A DNA stretch of 21,282 nucleotides from contig NZ_CAJTUJ010000026.1 in assembly GCF_910579375.1 (NCBI RefSeq), positions 1 to 21,282 on the forward strand. Reading direction: 5' to 3'. The DNA comes from an uncultured Rikenella sp. Its GTDB lineage: Bacteria > Bacteroidota > Bacteroidia > Bacteroidales > Rikenellaceae. This document shows positions 14,070-21,021 of the stretch, piece after piece; within the stretch, counting starts at the first letter, position 1, and the number at the start of each line of letters is the position of its first letter. The notes below the pieces were generated by a model, which ran no database searches, was not told where the DNA came from, and was given only the letters and a program-made list of their open reading frames with translations. Both the position numbers and the translations under genes were made by a program.

Positions 14070-14077
14070 CAAACATA
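14070..14077 (-). promoter_or_regulatory. Putative -7 element for the lipoprotein unit
   Basis: Minus strand TATGTTTG, a full TAnnTTTG match 39 bases before the ATG at 14031. The -33 position falls in the loop of the tRNA terminator and is poor (TTCA). Confidence 0.4.
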
Positions 14078-14079
14078 AC

Positions 14080-14117
14080 AAAAAGTCAGGATATTTCTGA
14101 ATGGAAATATCCTGACT
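14080..14117 (-). terminator. Intrinsic terminator after tRNA-Arg
   Basis: Perfect 14-bp stem (AGTCAGGATATTTC with its complement), 6-base loop, followed by five T on the minus strand, 13 bases past the tRNA 3' end. Confidence 0.88.
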
Positions 14118-14129
14118 ATACGAATCGTG

Positions 14130-14203
14130 TGATCCCGACAGGATTCGAACCTGTGGCCGACAGATTAGAAATCTGTTGCTCTATCCAGCTGAGCTACGGG
14201 ACC
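14130..14203 (-). tRNA. tRNA-Arg (UCU)
   Basis: Reads GGTCCCGTAGCTCAGCTGG... on the minus strand. The acceptor stem GGTCCCG pairs with CGGGATC, the D arm has AGCTCAGCTGG, the anticodon stem ACAGA/TCTGT encloses TTTCTAA giving anticodon TCT, and the T arm is CACAGGTTCGAATCCTGT. CCA is not encoded. It decodes AGA/AGG. No second copy of its 3' end is visible in the window, so there is no sign that it served as an attachment site here. Confidence 0.95.
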
Positions 14204-14213
14204 CTTCCGTGGC

Positions 14214-14246
14214 ACAAAAGTAACATTTCATGCGCTGGTTTCCAAA
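14214..14246 (-). promoter_or_regulatory. Promoter of tRNA-Arg
   Basis: Minus strand TTTG (14246-14243), exactly 20 bases, TACTTTTG (14221-14214). Both elements match the Bacteroidetes sigma-ABfr consensus fully. The start would fall a few bases before the mature tRNA. Confidence 0.75.
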
Positions 14247-14256
14247 TCCGAAAGCG

Positions 14257-14264
14257 TATCTTTG
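14257..14264 (+). promoter_or_regulatory. Putative -7 element for the TPR-like gene
   Basis: TATCTTTG fits TAnnTTTG fully and predicts a start near 14272, which supports the ATG at 14290 as the true start of the next gene. The -33 match is weak. It overlaps the divergent tRNA promoter region. Confidence 0.5.
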
Positions 14265-14289
14265 TCTCATCGTACCATCCACTGGCCTT

Positions 14290-15048
14290 ATGAAAAATCC
14301 GCTGCGGCTCGAACCCGTCATCGACACCGTTTATAAACTCGTGCCGTCGCATTCACCGCGGCGGATACCCGAATCGACCGACGCCCGCCCGCTCGCCGAG
14401 ACGGTGGCGGCGGCTCCGGCCCATTTCGCGGCCCGAGAGGCCTTGGCAAATCATTACACCGAAGAGGGACGTCTGGCTGAAGCGTGTCAGTTGCGATGGG
14501 AGGGTGCAAAATTAGTGTGCGATCTGCTGGAGGAGTCGGACAACGAGTTCATCACGCTGGACTGGGAGGACGACTATACGGCTCAGGCGCTTTCGATGGT
14601 GTACGACTCGGCTGTCGATCACTTTACGATCGGCGACTTCGAAGTGGCGACGGCGATGTGGGAGTTGCTGACAGACTGCGATCCGGAAGACCACCTGAAC
14701 GCCTCGGAATGGATGGTGTTTTGTTACATCGCATTGGAAGAGTGGGAGTTGTTCGACGAGACGGCAGCCTTGCTGCCGGAAGAGGCGCTTTCCACCCGGC
14801 TGGCGAAATTTTGGGCCGCTTTCCGACGCCAGACTCTGCCCGCAGCCGAAATCCGACAGGCCATGAAGCGGGAGACACCGGCATTATACACCGAATGGCG
14901 AGCGACCGAACACGAGATTACGCCGGAGTATCTTTCGGACATCGAGTCGCGCCGACCGACGGTAGCAGCGGAAGCGAGACGTCTGTGGCTTCGGACGGAG
15001 GCGTTGTGGCGCGAATTTCCGGAGTTTACAGAAGGCCTGAAAAAATGA
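14290..15048 (+). CDS. TPR-like cytoplasmic protein, function unknown
   Basis: 252 residues from the ATG at 14290; the upstream in-frame ATG at 14230 lies in the promoter region and adds an unrelated peptide. There is no signal peptide or membrane segment. Helix-turn-helix repeats of tetratricopeptide type are visible at about 44-77 (APAHFAAREALANHYTEEGR...) and 105-155 (...DHFTIGDFEVATAMWELL, then ASEWMVFCYIALEEWELF). The protein is acidic and rich in Trp and Glu. TPR proteins serve as protein-binding scaffolds, and the partner is unknown. It is a single-gene unit with its own promoter and a strong terminator that begins inside its last codons. Confidence 0.72.
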   Translation: MKNPLRLEPVIDTVYKLVPSHSPRRIPESTDARPLAETVAAAPAHFAAREALANHYTEEGRLAEACQLRWEGAKLVCDLLEESDNEFITLDWEDDYTAQALSMVYDSAVDHFTIGDFEVATAMWELLTDCDPEDHLNASEWMVFCYIALEEWELFDETAALLPEEALSTRLAKFWAAFRRQTLPAAEIRQAMKRETPALYTEWRATEHEITPEYLSDIESRRPTVAAEARRLWLRTEALWREFPEFTEGLKK

Positions 15049-15080
15049 TGGGGCTGTGTAATTCAGCCCCATCATTTTTT
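15040..15080. terminator. Bidirectional intrinsic terminator
   Basis: AAAAAATGATGGGGCTG, loop TGTAATT, CAGCCCCATCATTTTTT: a 17-bp perfect inverted repeat with A-tract and T-tract, between convergent genes. It overlaps the TGA of the plus-strand gene and lies 19 bases past the glycosyltransferase stop. Confidence 0.92.
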
Positions 15081-15098
15081 GTACCGTATTTAAGCTAA

Positions 15099-15917
15099 TT
15101 AATCCTGGCATCGCCTTACCCGAAATCTTTCGATCCGTTTCCGGACACTCCGCGCTACTTTCTTGGCAAACACATCCTGACACGTCCTGCCAAACGATAT
15201 CCCCCACTGAAAAATCCCATGTGTCTTTTCTGGCATAGAAGCAAGTGCCGGCACTTCACTCATGATTCGATTGATCCGTTCCGTATGGAATGACCGACGA
15301 CCGTACTCCCGCGAATACCAGGTATGCACCAAAAACGGTTTCCCGAGGTGATTCAGCAAAATTGTGGAATAACCGTCCGCATGCTCGACCGCATCCAGAT
15401 AAAGCGTCTTAAAACACTGACTGATCCAGATAAAAAACGGATAATACGGTTCATAACCATCGTAAGCATAAGGAACCCCCTGATGCAAAAGATGAAACGG
15501 CGTTTTCTGTTCATACTCTTCCCGATGAAGAGTATACTTCTTCATCTCGCATTCCTGAAACTTTTCACGCAACGCACGCACATCAAGAACATTAAAAAAC
15601 GGATTAGTCACCAACGGATTATGCCCTCGCATAGACAACACCCCTCCATCCGGCATCCCGCAATTGACAATCTTCTCCTTGATGCAATAATCAATCAATT
15701 CGACCAACGCCTCCGGATCCGTAATAAAGGCATCTTCATCGATATTGAGGACATAGTCGGCTTTCGATTGCAACAATTGTTTCAAATATCCATCCGCCGT
15801 GGTACCCAAAAGTCGATGACATGAATATCCCAACGTCTCAAAAGTTCGCTTTGCCCGCGTATAAAGTCGATGATTCATCGACCGAGTATAGATTTCGATT
15901 TTCTGTTGTTCCGCCAT
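15099..15917 (-). CDS. Probable glycosyltransferase-like (GT-A) protein
   Basis: 272 residues. The N-terminal half has the alternating strand/helix look of a GT-A nucleotide-sugar fold. A YVLNI-D60-E-D62-AF segment is a good candidate for the DxD metal/nucleotide-sugar site, and a preceding region (LLQSKADYV) is typical of such enzymes. There is no signal peptide, and the C-terminus is strongly basic (RSVRKRIERFRVRRCQD), which could hold it at the membrane. The sugar and acceptor are unknown. The ATG is 2 bases after the stop of the biotin carrier gene, so it is probably cotranscribed with it, but the function does not fit. Its base composition is AT-richer than both sides, which suggests acquisition by transfer. 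Confidence 0.6.
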   Translation of the reverse strand: MAEQQKIEIYTRSMNHRLYTRAKRTFETLGYSCHRLLGTTADGYLKQLLQSKADYVLNIDEDAFITDPEALVELIDYCIKEKIVNCGMPDGGVLSMRGHNPLVTNPFFNVLDVRALREKFQECEMKKYTLHREEYEQKTPFHLLHQGVPYAYDGYEPYYPFFIWISQCFKTLYLDAVEHADGYSTILLNHLGKPFLVHTWYSREYGRRSFHTERINRIMSEVPALASMPEKTHGIFQWGISFGRTCQDVFAKKVARSVRKRIERFRVRRCQD

Positions 15918-15919
15918 CT

Positions 15920-16246
15920 TTACTCAAATTCGAGCAACAACACGCCTTTGGCGACCACATCACCGGCAGCCACATGCACCTGCGCCACCGTTCCGCCGAT
16001 CGGCGAACGATAGGTATTGTGCATCTTCATCGCCTTGAAAGTCAGCAACACGTCTCCTTCTTTCACCCGATCTCCGACTTTCACATCGACGGTGGTTATC
16101 GTCCCCGGAATAAAGGAGACGATCCGCCGGGGATCTTTCGCCGCCCACGGCTCTCGATTCTTATATTTTGCGGTCAAGGTCGTCGGATAACTGCCATTCT
16201 CGGTGGCCAACATCTCCAACTGCACCGCACTTTCTGTCTTATTCAT
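15920..16246 (-). CDS. Biotin carboxyl carrier protein of an acyl-CoA (de)carboxylase
   Basis: 108 residues. The C-terminal 70 or so form a biotinyl/lipoyl domain with the attachment motif A72-M-K74-M-H, with biotin on K74, preceded by GTITTVDVKVGDRVKEGDVLL and followed by a P-I-G-G hairpin opposite. The first 40 residues are a linker. It would carry CO2 for the carboxyltransferase encoded upstream (mmdA-like). In Bacteroidales such a pair belongs to methylmalonyl-CoA decarboxylase or propionyl-CoA carboxylase in the succinate-propionate route. No biotin carboxylase or membrane beta/gamma subunit is in the window. An A-rich AAAGAAAGCAG precedes the ATG. Confidence 0.9.
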   Translation of the reverse strand: MNKTESAVQLEMLATENGSYPTTLTAKYKNREPWAAKDPRRIVSFIPGTITTVDVKVGDRVKEGDVLLTFKAMKMHNTYRSPIGGTVAQVHVAAGDVVAKGVLLLEFE

Positions 16247-16280
16247 CTGCTTTCTTTTTATGGATCGCGTTCTCGTACTA

Positions 16281-16438
16281 CTCTTTGTATATGGAGGGTA
16301 CTGTTCTTTTTGTGAACAAAAAGAACCAAAAAAACTTTAGACTGAGGACTGCGGAGCCTAAGGAGTAGCGTAGCTATCATGAAAGTTCTTTGGGTACCTT
16401 TCTTTCAAGAAAGGTACAGTTCTATCCTCCACAAAGAA
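16281..16438. repeat. Composite palindromic intergenic repeat (MITE/REP-like)
   Basis: The 214-base gap between two functionally paired genes is filled by inverted repeats. Two perfect 11-bp palindromes with 2-base loops lie 80 or so bases apart: GTTCTTTTTGT/GA/ACAAAAAGAAC at 16303-16326 and GTACCTTTCTT/TC/AAGAAAGGTAC at 16394-16417. The outer ends are imperfect inverted copies (CTTTGTatatGGAGG at the left, CCTCCACAAAG at the right). Inner AACTTT/AAAGTT also pair. A 20-bp part (16292-16311) recurs inverted at 73-92. No protein is encoded. Confidence 0.7.
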
Positions 16439-16460
16439 CGGAATGCGAAAAAACGATCGA

Positions 16461-18008
16461 TTAAAACGGCGGGATACCGTGTTTTTTCTCCGGACGGAGC
16501 ACCGACTTACGCTGCGCCACCTCCAACGCATGAATCAAACACTTGCGCGTTTCGGCCGGTTCGATCACCGCATCGATGTAGCCCTTTGCCGCCGCCACAT
16601 ACGGATTCGCGAATTTGTCCTTGTACTCCTGGATTTTGAGCTGGCGCATCTCCTCCGGATTTTCCGCCTCCATGATCTCCTTTCGGAAAATCACATTGGC
16701 AGCCCCCTCCGGCCCCATAACCGCAATCTCCGCCTGCGGCCAGGCGAAGACGAAGTCAGCCTGCAAATGCCTGGAATTCATCGCAATATACCCCCCGCCA
16801 TACGCCTTGCGCAGAATGACCGTAATTTTGGGCACCGTTGCCTCCGAGTACGCATAGAGCAACTTCGCCCCATGCCGAATCACCCCGGCATGCTCCTGAT
16901 CGACCCCCGGCAAGTAGCCCGGCAAGTCCTCGATCGTCACGATCGGCACGTTGAACGCATCGCAAAAACGGATAAACCGCGCCGCCTTATCCGACGAGTC
17001 GCAATCCAGCACCCCCGCCATCACCATCGGCTGGTTGGCCACGAAACCCACCGTCTCACCGTTCACACGCCCGAATCCCACCACGATATTCCCCGCAAAA
17101 AGTTCCATCACCTCGACGAACTCGCTGCCGTCGCTCACCGCCCGGATCACATCCCGCACATCGTACGGTTGCGCCGGATCGCCCGGGACGAGTTTTTCGA
17201 TCGGATATTTTTTAGCGAGCGGTTCAGCCGGTTTAGTCCGTTCCGCCGGCTGGGTATTGTTCTGCGGAATGGTCGAGAGCAGTTGCCGGATCTGCCGGAA
17301 ACACTCCTCTTCCGATTCCGCGAAGAAGTGCGCATTCCCGGTCTGTTCGCAATGCACCCGTGCCCCGCCGAGCTCTTCCATGGAGATTTCTTCGCCCAGA
17401 ACCGTCTTGATGACTTCCGGGCCGGTGATAAACATTTTGGAGATTTTGTCCACCACGAAGACGAAGTCGGTCAAAGCCGGCGAATAGACCGCCCCGCCCG
17501 CGCACGGCCCCAGAATGACCGAAATCTGCGGAATCACCCCCGAAGCCATCGTATTGCGGAAAAATATTTCACCGTATCCGGCCAACGCATTGACCCCTTC
17601 CTGAATCCGCGCTCCGCCCGAGTCGTTGATCCCGATCAGCGGCATCCGCATATTCAGTGCGTAGTCCATGATTTTCGTGATCTTCCGTGCGTGCATCAAC
17701 CCGAGCGACCCCCCGGCGACCGTAAAGTCCTGGGCAAACACCGCCACCGGATTGCCACAGATCGTCCCGGTACCGATAATCACCCCGTCGCCCGGCAACT
17801 CCTTGTTCTGCATGCCGAACTCCGTTCCGGCATGTTCCACGAAGATGTCGTACTCATGGAAAGAATCGGCGTCCAACAGAGCGATGATCCGTTCGCGGGC
17901 AGTGAGTTTGCCCATGGCTTTCTGCTTTTCGATCGCCTTGAGCCCGCCGCCGTTGAAGACCTTCTCTTTTCTCTGCTTGAGGTCGAGAATTTTCTTGTCT
18001 ACGGTCAT
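16461..18008 (-). CDS. mmdA: Acyl-CoA carboxylase beta / methylmalonyl-CoA decarboxylase alpha subunit
   Basis: 515-residue carboxyltransferase with two crotonase-like halves. The N-terminal half (about 25-240) has the acyl-CoA oxyanion segment SGGARIQEG (130-138) and GPCAGGAVYSPALTDF (167-182). The C-terminal half (about 270-500) has the biotin-side DLPGYLPGVDQEH and YGGGYIAM. It transfers CO2 between methylmalonyl-CoA or propionyl-CoA and biotin. With the separate biotin carrier downstream and no biotin carboxylase next to it, methylmalonyl-CoA decarboxylase (propionate formation from succinate) is favoured; propionyl-CoA carboxylase beta is the alternative, so the symbol is provisional. 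The gene is full length and intact. A -7 element lies 24 bases upstream. Confidence 0.9.
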   Translation of the reverse strand: MTVDKKILDLKQRKEKVFNGGGLKAIEKQKAMGKLTARERIIALLDADSFHEYDIFVEHAGTEFGMQNKELPGDGVIIGTGTICGNPVAVFAQDFTVAGGSLGLMHARKITKIMDYALNMRMPLIGINDSGGARIQEGVNALAGYGEIFFRNTMASGVIPQISVILGPCAGGAVYSPALTDFVFVVDKISKMFITGPEVIKTVLGEEISMEELGGARVHCEQTGNAHFFAESEEECFRQIRQLLSTIPQNNTQPAERTKPAEPLAKKYPIEKLVPGDPAQPYDVRDVIRAVSDGSEFVEVMELFAGNIVVGFGRVNGETVGFVANQPMVMAGVLDCDSSDKAARFIRFCDAFNVPIVTIEDLPGYLPGVDQEHAGVIRHGAKLLYAYSEATVPKITVILRKAYGGGYIAMNSRHLQADFVFAWPQAEIAVMGPEGAANVIFRKEIMEAENPEEMRQLKIQEYKDKFANPYVAAAKGYIDAVIEPAETRKCLIHALEVAQRKSVLRPEKKHGIPPF

Positions 18009-18031
18009 AGTAGTTCGATTAAAGATTTAGA

Positions 18032-18039
18032 CAAATATA
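18032..18039 (-). promoter_or_regulatory. Putative -7 element for the mmdA-like gene
   Basis: Minus strand TATATTTG, a full TAnnTTTG match in the 42-base gap after ispE, 24 bases before the ATG at 18008. The -33 match is poor. Confidence 0.5.
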
Positions 18040-18050
18040 GCATTTTTCTC

Positions 18051-18893
18051 TTACAACGTTTCGGCCCGGACAAAATAGTCCGCCGGCCATCCCCCGACCG
18101 GCACTTCACACCCCGCCGGAAAGAGCCCGAAGAGAGTCGAGCCCGACCCCGACAATGCGGCATACACCGCCCCCTGCCGATACAGTTCGGTCCGGATCTC
18201 GCCCAGCACCGGCAAACGCCGGAAGAGCGGCTCTTCGAAGTCATTCACGAGCCGTCCGCGCCACGCCTCGACCGGCCGCCGCAGGATTTCACCCAACGCC
18301 GCCTCCGGCATACGAGGCGTGATCAAAGAATAGGCTTCGGTCGTCGAAACCCCCACCGGCGGTTTGACCAGCAAGAGCCTCCACCCCGCCAGATCGAGCC
18401 CGGGAAACGGCTCCAACCGCTCGCCCCGCCCCGCCCCGAGCATCGGCCGGTCGTAGAGAAAAAAGACCGTATCGCTCCCCAACCGCGCCGCAAAGGGGAC
18501 GAGCTCTTCGACCGTCAATCCGAGCGCGAGCACCTCGTTGAGCCCGACAAGCACCGCCGTGGCATCCGCCGAACCACCGCCCAACCCCGCGCCGAAAGGG
18601 ATCGTCTTGTGAAGATGAATCCGCACCCCGCCCGCCGCCGCAAACGGCTCCGGAAAGGCATCCCGCAAGATTTTCGCCGCCCTGACACACAGATTCTTCT
18701 CCTCCGGACAATCCACCGCCAGACCGGTCGAAGAAAAATCAATCCCTCCATTCGTAGAACCGGGCAAAATCTCCACCGCATCGCACAGCCCCCGCACCGG
18801 ATAAAACAGGGTCTCGATCTCATGATAGCCGTCCTCCCGCCGCGCCGTGATGTGCAAACCGAGATTGATTTTACAGTGGGGAAAAAGGATCAT
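18051..18893 (-). CDS. ispE: 4-diphosphocytidyl-2-C-methyl-D-erythritol kinase
   Basis: 280-residue GHMP kinase of the MEP isoprenoid pathway, which phosphorylates the 2-hydroxyl of CDP-methylerythritol. Visible are K8 in CKINLGLHI, the DGYHEIETLF segment typical of IspE (21-30), the glycine-rich ATP loop PFGAGLGGGSADA (99-111) and G-S-D141 in LGSDTVFFL (family usually GADVPFF/GSDCPFF). The C-terminal GSGSTLFGLF also fits. The length is normal. The start overlaps the rmuC stop by 4 bases (ATGA), so it is the last gene of ridA-rmuC-ispE. Confidence 0.95.
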   Translation of the reverse strand: MILFPHCKINLGLHITARREDGYHEIETLFYPVRGLCDAVEILPGSTNGGIDFSSTGLAVDCPEEKNLCVRAAKILRDAFPEPFAAAGGVRIHLHKTIPFGAGLGGGSADATAVLVGLNEVLALGLTVEELVPFAARLGSDTVFFLYDRPMLGAGRGERLEPFPGLDLAGWRLLLVKPPVGVSTTEAYSLITPRMPEAALGEILRRPVEAWRGRLVNDFEEPLFRRLPVLGEIRTELYRQGAVYAALSGSGSTLFGLFPAGCEVPVGGWPADYFVRAETL

Positions 18894-20302
18894 CTTTGCA
18901 AAGCGGTTGAATCGTTATCCTCCTCCACAGCCCGATCAGGTTCCGGCAACTCTGTGGCGTCGTCCAACGGCGTCAAAGCCTGCGGCATCTTCTTCGAGGC
19001 CTTGATTCCCAACTTCCGAAGCGACTCGGCCCGCCGCACGAGGTTGCCATTCCCCTCCCTGAGCTGCCCGAGAGCAGCCCGATAGGCCTTGTCCGTCCGC
19101 CCCAACGCATCGCCCACAGCTAAGAAATTCTCGGCAAAACCGACGAATTTATCGTACAACGCGCCCCCCTGCCGCGCAATCTCCATCGCATACCGATCCT
19201 GATTGTCGCGCCGCCAGAGGTCGTCCACGATTTTGAGAATCGCGAAAAGATTCGTCGGACTGCTCAGGATGACCTTCTTGCGATACGCATCGTCCCACAG
19301 TTTGGCATCGCACTGCAACGCCACGAGAAAGGCCGGTTCGTTCGGCACGAACATGATGACGAAGTCCGGCGAACCCGCAGCCAGTTTCTGATAGCTTTTC
19401 ACAGCGAGTTCGTCGATGTGCCGCCGCACCGAGGCCGCATGGGCCGACAGCGCCGCCCGCCGAATCCCCTCGTCCGGGTCATCCGCCGCCTCGACATAAT
19501 TGGCATAAGCCGTGAGCGAGACTTTCGAGTCGATGACCATCTGTTTGTCGTCCGGCAAGACCAACACGACGTCCGGCCGTACATGATCCCCCTCTTCGGT
19601 CCGAAAATCCTCCTGCACACGGAAGTGTATCCCCTTTTGCAGCCCGGAGCTTTCGAGCAGCGTTTCGAGAATCATTTCTCCCCAGTCGCCCTGCGTTTTG
19701 CTGTTGCCGCGCAACGCCGTCGCCAGGTTGTTGGCCTCGCGACTCACCCGATTGCTCATCTCGTGGAGCCGTTTGATCTCGGCCTCCAACACCTTCCGTT
19801 CGGTGGAGTCGCGTTCGATCCGCTGGCGGAAATGTTCGATGTTTTCGCTCAACGGCTTCAACAGGTCATCGATATTTTTCCGGTTGGTGTCGGTAAACCG
19901 CCGGCTCTTTTCCTCCAATATGTCGTTGGCGAGGTTGCGAAAGTGGTCGGCGAACTGTTGCTGAAGTTTCTCCCGCTCGGTGGTCTGATTTTTGAACCGT
20001 TCGCTCCAGATACGCACATCGGCCCTCGCCCGGCTCAACTCGTCGCGCAAAGCGGCATTCTCCTCGGCACTCCTGCGCAAAGCCTCCTGCTGTTCGTCCA
20101 ACCGTCCTCCGAGCAGCGCCGCTTCGGCTCGCAAGGCAGCGTTCTCCGTTCCCCACGCCTGGGTCGCAGCGAGCTCTTCGCGCGCAGTCTCCAACTCCTC
20201 GGCAATCGCCCGCGCCGCACGCCGTTCGCTCCGCCACTGGGCCCACAGCGCAGCAGCCGCAGCGACCGATACGACGATCAGGATGGTCAGGAGAATCGTC
20301 AT
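18890..20302 (-). CDS. rmuC: DNA recombination protein RmuC
   Basis: 470 residues. One N-terminal membrane helix (3-21) is followed by a long coiled coil (about 25-190, rich in Glu/Arg/Ala) and the RmuC nuclease-like domain (about 195-430). The domain shows GNSKTQGDWGEMILETLLESSGL, RPDVVLVLPDDKQMVIDSKVSL (the D...DSK core of the restriction-endonuclease fold) and FVPNEPAF. RmuC limits inversions at short inverted repeats in E. coli, and the mechanism is not settled. It overlaps ridA and ispE by 4 bases each. The C-terminal tail is acidic and disordered. Confidence 0.95.
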   Translation of the reverse strand: MTILLTILIVVSVAAAAALWAQWRSERRAARAIAEELETAREELAATQAWGTENAALRAEAALLGGRLDEQQEALRRSAEENAALRDELSRARADVRIWSERFKNQTTEREKLQQQFADHFRNLANDILEEKSRRFTDTNRKNIDDLLKPLSENIEHFRQRIERDSTERKVLEAEIKRLHEMSNRVSREANNLATALRGNSKTQGDWGEMILETLLESSGLQKGIHFRVQEDFRTEEGDHVRPDVVLVLPDDKQMVIDSKVSLTAYANYVEAADDPDEGIRRAALSAHAASVRRHIDELAVKSYQKLAAGSPDFVIMFVPNEPAFLVALQCDAKLWDDAYRKKVILSSPTNLFAILKIVDDLWRRDNQDRYAMEIARQGGALYDKFVGFAENFLAVGDALGRTDKAYRAALGQLREGNGNLVRRAESLRKLGIKASKKMPQALTPLDDATELPEPDRAVEEDNDSTALQR

Positions 20303-20676
20303 CCCTTCACGGCAACGGTTTCGATTTCAACCAACGCTCCCATAGGCAGCGCAGCGACCTGATAAGCCACACGCGCAGGCAGTTTGTCGGTGTAGAACTC
20401 GGCATAGGCTTCGTTCATCGTAGCGAAATCGGCGATGTCGGCCAGCAGGACGGTCGATTTCACGACGTCGTTTTTCGTATACCCGGCGGCTTCGAGAATG
20501 GCGGCGATGTTTTTCAAGCTCTGAACGGTCTGTTCGCGCACGCCGGCGGGCATCGTTTTGGTCTTGGGATCGATGGGTAGCTGGCCCGAGATGTAGAGTG
20601 TTCCGTTGGCTTCAACGGCTTGGCTGTAAGGCCCCACGGCTGCCGGAGCGTCGGGGGTGGCAATCCATTTTTTCAT
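20299..20676 (-). CDS. ridA: Reactive intermediate/imine deaminase RidA
   Basis: 125-residue RidA/YjgF protein that hydrolyses reactive 2-aminoacrylate and related enamines/imines released by PLP enzymes. The family signatures are present: APAAVGPYSQAV near the start, LYISGQLPID, AILEAAGYTKNDVVKSTV, and PARVAYQVAALP with the catalytic R102, followed by VEIETVA. It is a cytoplasmic trimer. It is the first gene of a coupled operon with rmuC and ispE (4-base overlap). It is intact, and its promoter is visible upstream. Confidence 0.96.
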   Translation of the reverse strand: MKKWIATPDAPAAVGPYSQAVEANGTLYISGQLPIDPKTKTMPAGVREQTVQSLKNIAAILEAAGYTKNDVVKSTVLLADIADFATMNEAYAEFYTDKLPARVAYQVAALPMGALVEIETVAVKG

Positions 20677-20737
20677 GGTTCGATGTTTTTTTGAATGCAG
20701 ATTTCCGAAACGGACAGGTTCCGGTTTTCTCCATGTG

Positions 20738-20769
20738 CGAAGTTAAGAGAAATAGGTGGATTGCACAAC
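20738..20769 (-). promoter_or_regulatory. Putative promoter of ridA-rmuC-ispE
   Basis: Minus strand GTTG (20769-20766), 20 bases, TAACTTCG (20745-20738). Each element has one mismatch to the Bacteroidetes consensus. The predicted leader is about 55 bases. Confidence 0.5.
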
Positions 20770-20990
20770 GGACGGGATGAAATCTGGCCGCCCCGGGCTT
20801 CCGCGACTATGGGCGGGCGAATGTGGAGGGCACTGCAAGGTATGTCGGCAACGGCGGATACTCCTGGTCATGTACATCGATGACAAAGGAGGTCACGGTG
20901 AGGTATTTGGATTTCCATACGAAGAGTTTCCATCCCTCTAACTCAAGCAATCGCAGCCACGGTTTTCAGTTGCGTTGCCTCTCGGAATAA
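20755..20990 (+). pseudogene. Fragment of a FISUMP-type (Fibrobacter major paralogous domain) surface protein
   Basis: The frame 20781-20990 (stop TAA 20988) reads LAAPGFRDYGRANVEG..., ...YVGNGGYSWSCTS..., ...FHPSNSSNRSHGFQLRCLSE. This is the classic C-terminus of Bacteroidetes FISUMP/paralogous-domain lipoproteins ('...LPAAGYRDY..NGYYWSSS...N.NNR.NGFSVRC..'). The preceding part, NGRDEIW, lies in another frame (20764-20787), so about one base is missing near 20787-20796. The rest of the gene is absent: upstream sequence is the ridA promoter and the ridA gene on the other strand. It is a decayed remnant, followed directly by its own terminator. Confidence 0.68.
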
Positions 20991-21010
20991 ACGCGCCCAC
21001 AGGGCGTTTT
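20989..21010. terminator. Hairpin terminator after the FISUMP fragment
   Basis: AAACGCGCCC, loop ACA, GGGCGTTTT: eight pairs with a 2-base bulge, then TTTTAAT. It begins in the stop codon of the plus-strand fragment and may also serve the convergent gene that ends at 21022. Confidence 0.5.
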
Positions 21011-21021
21011 AATGCCAGCCT

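Noticed and set aside
14130..14203. tRNA-Arg as attachment site of the tail element
   Set aside because: There is no integrase gene and no direct repeat of the tRNA 3' end within the window, and two independent transcription units lie between the tRNA and the tail genes.
16443..19085. Very long plus-strand open frame (880 codons)
   Set aside because: It is the antisense shadow of the mmdA-like and ispE genes. The protein is Arg/His/Pro-rich nonsense, while both minus-strand genes show clear family motifs.
19418..20362. 314-codon plus-strand open frame over rmuC/ridA
   Set aside because: Antisense shadow of rmuC, which has its full domain order.
20756..20941. 61-codon plus-strand frame starting MDCTTDGMKSG
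   Set aside because: A neighbouring frame of the same strand carries the clear FISUMP-like text. This one shows no family pattern.
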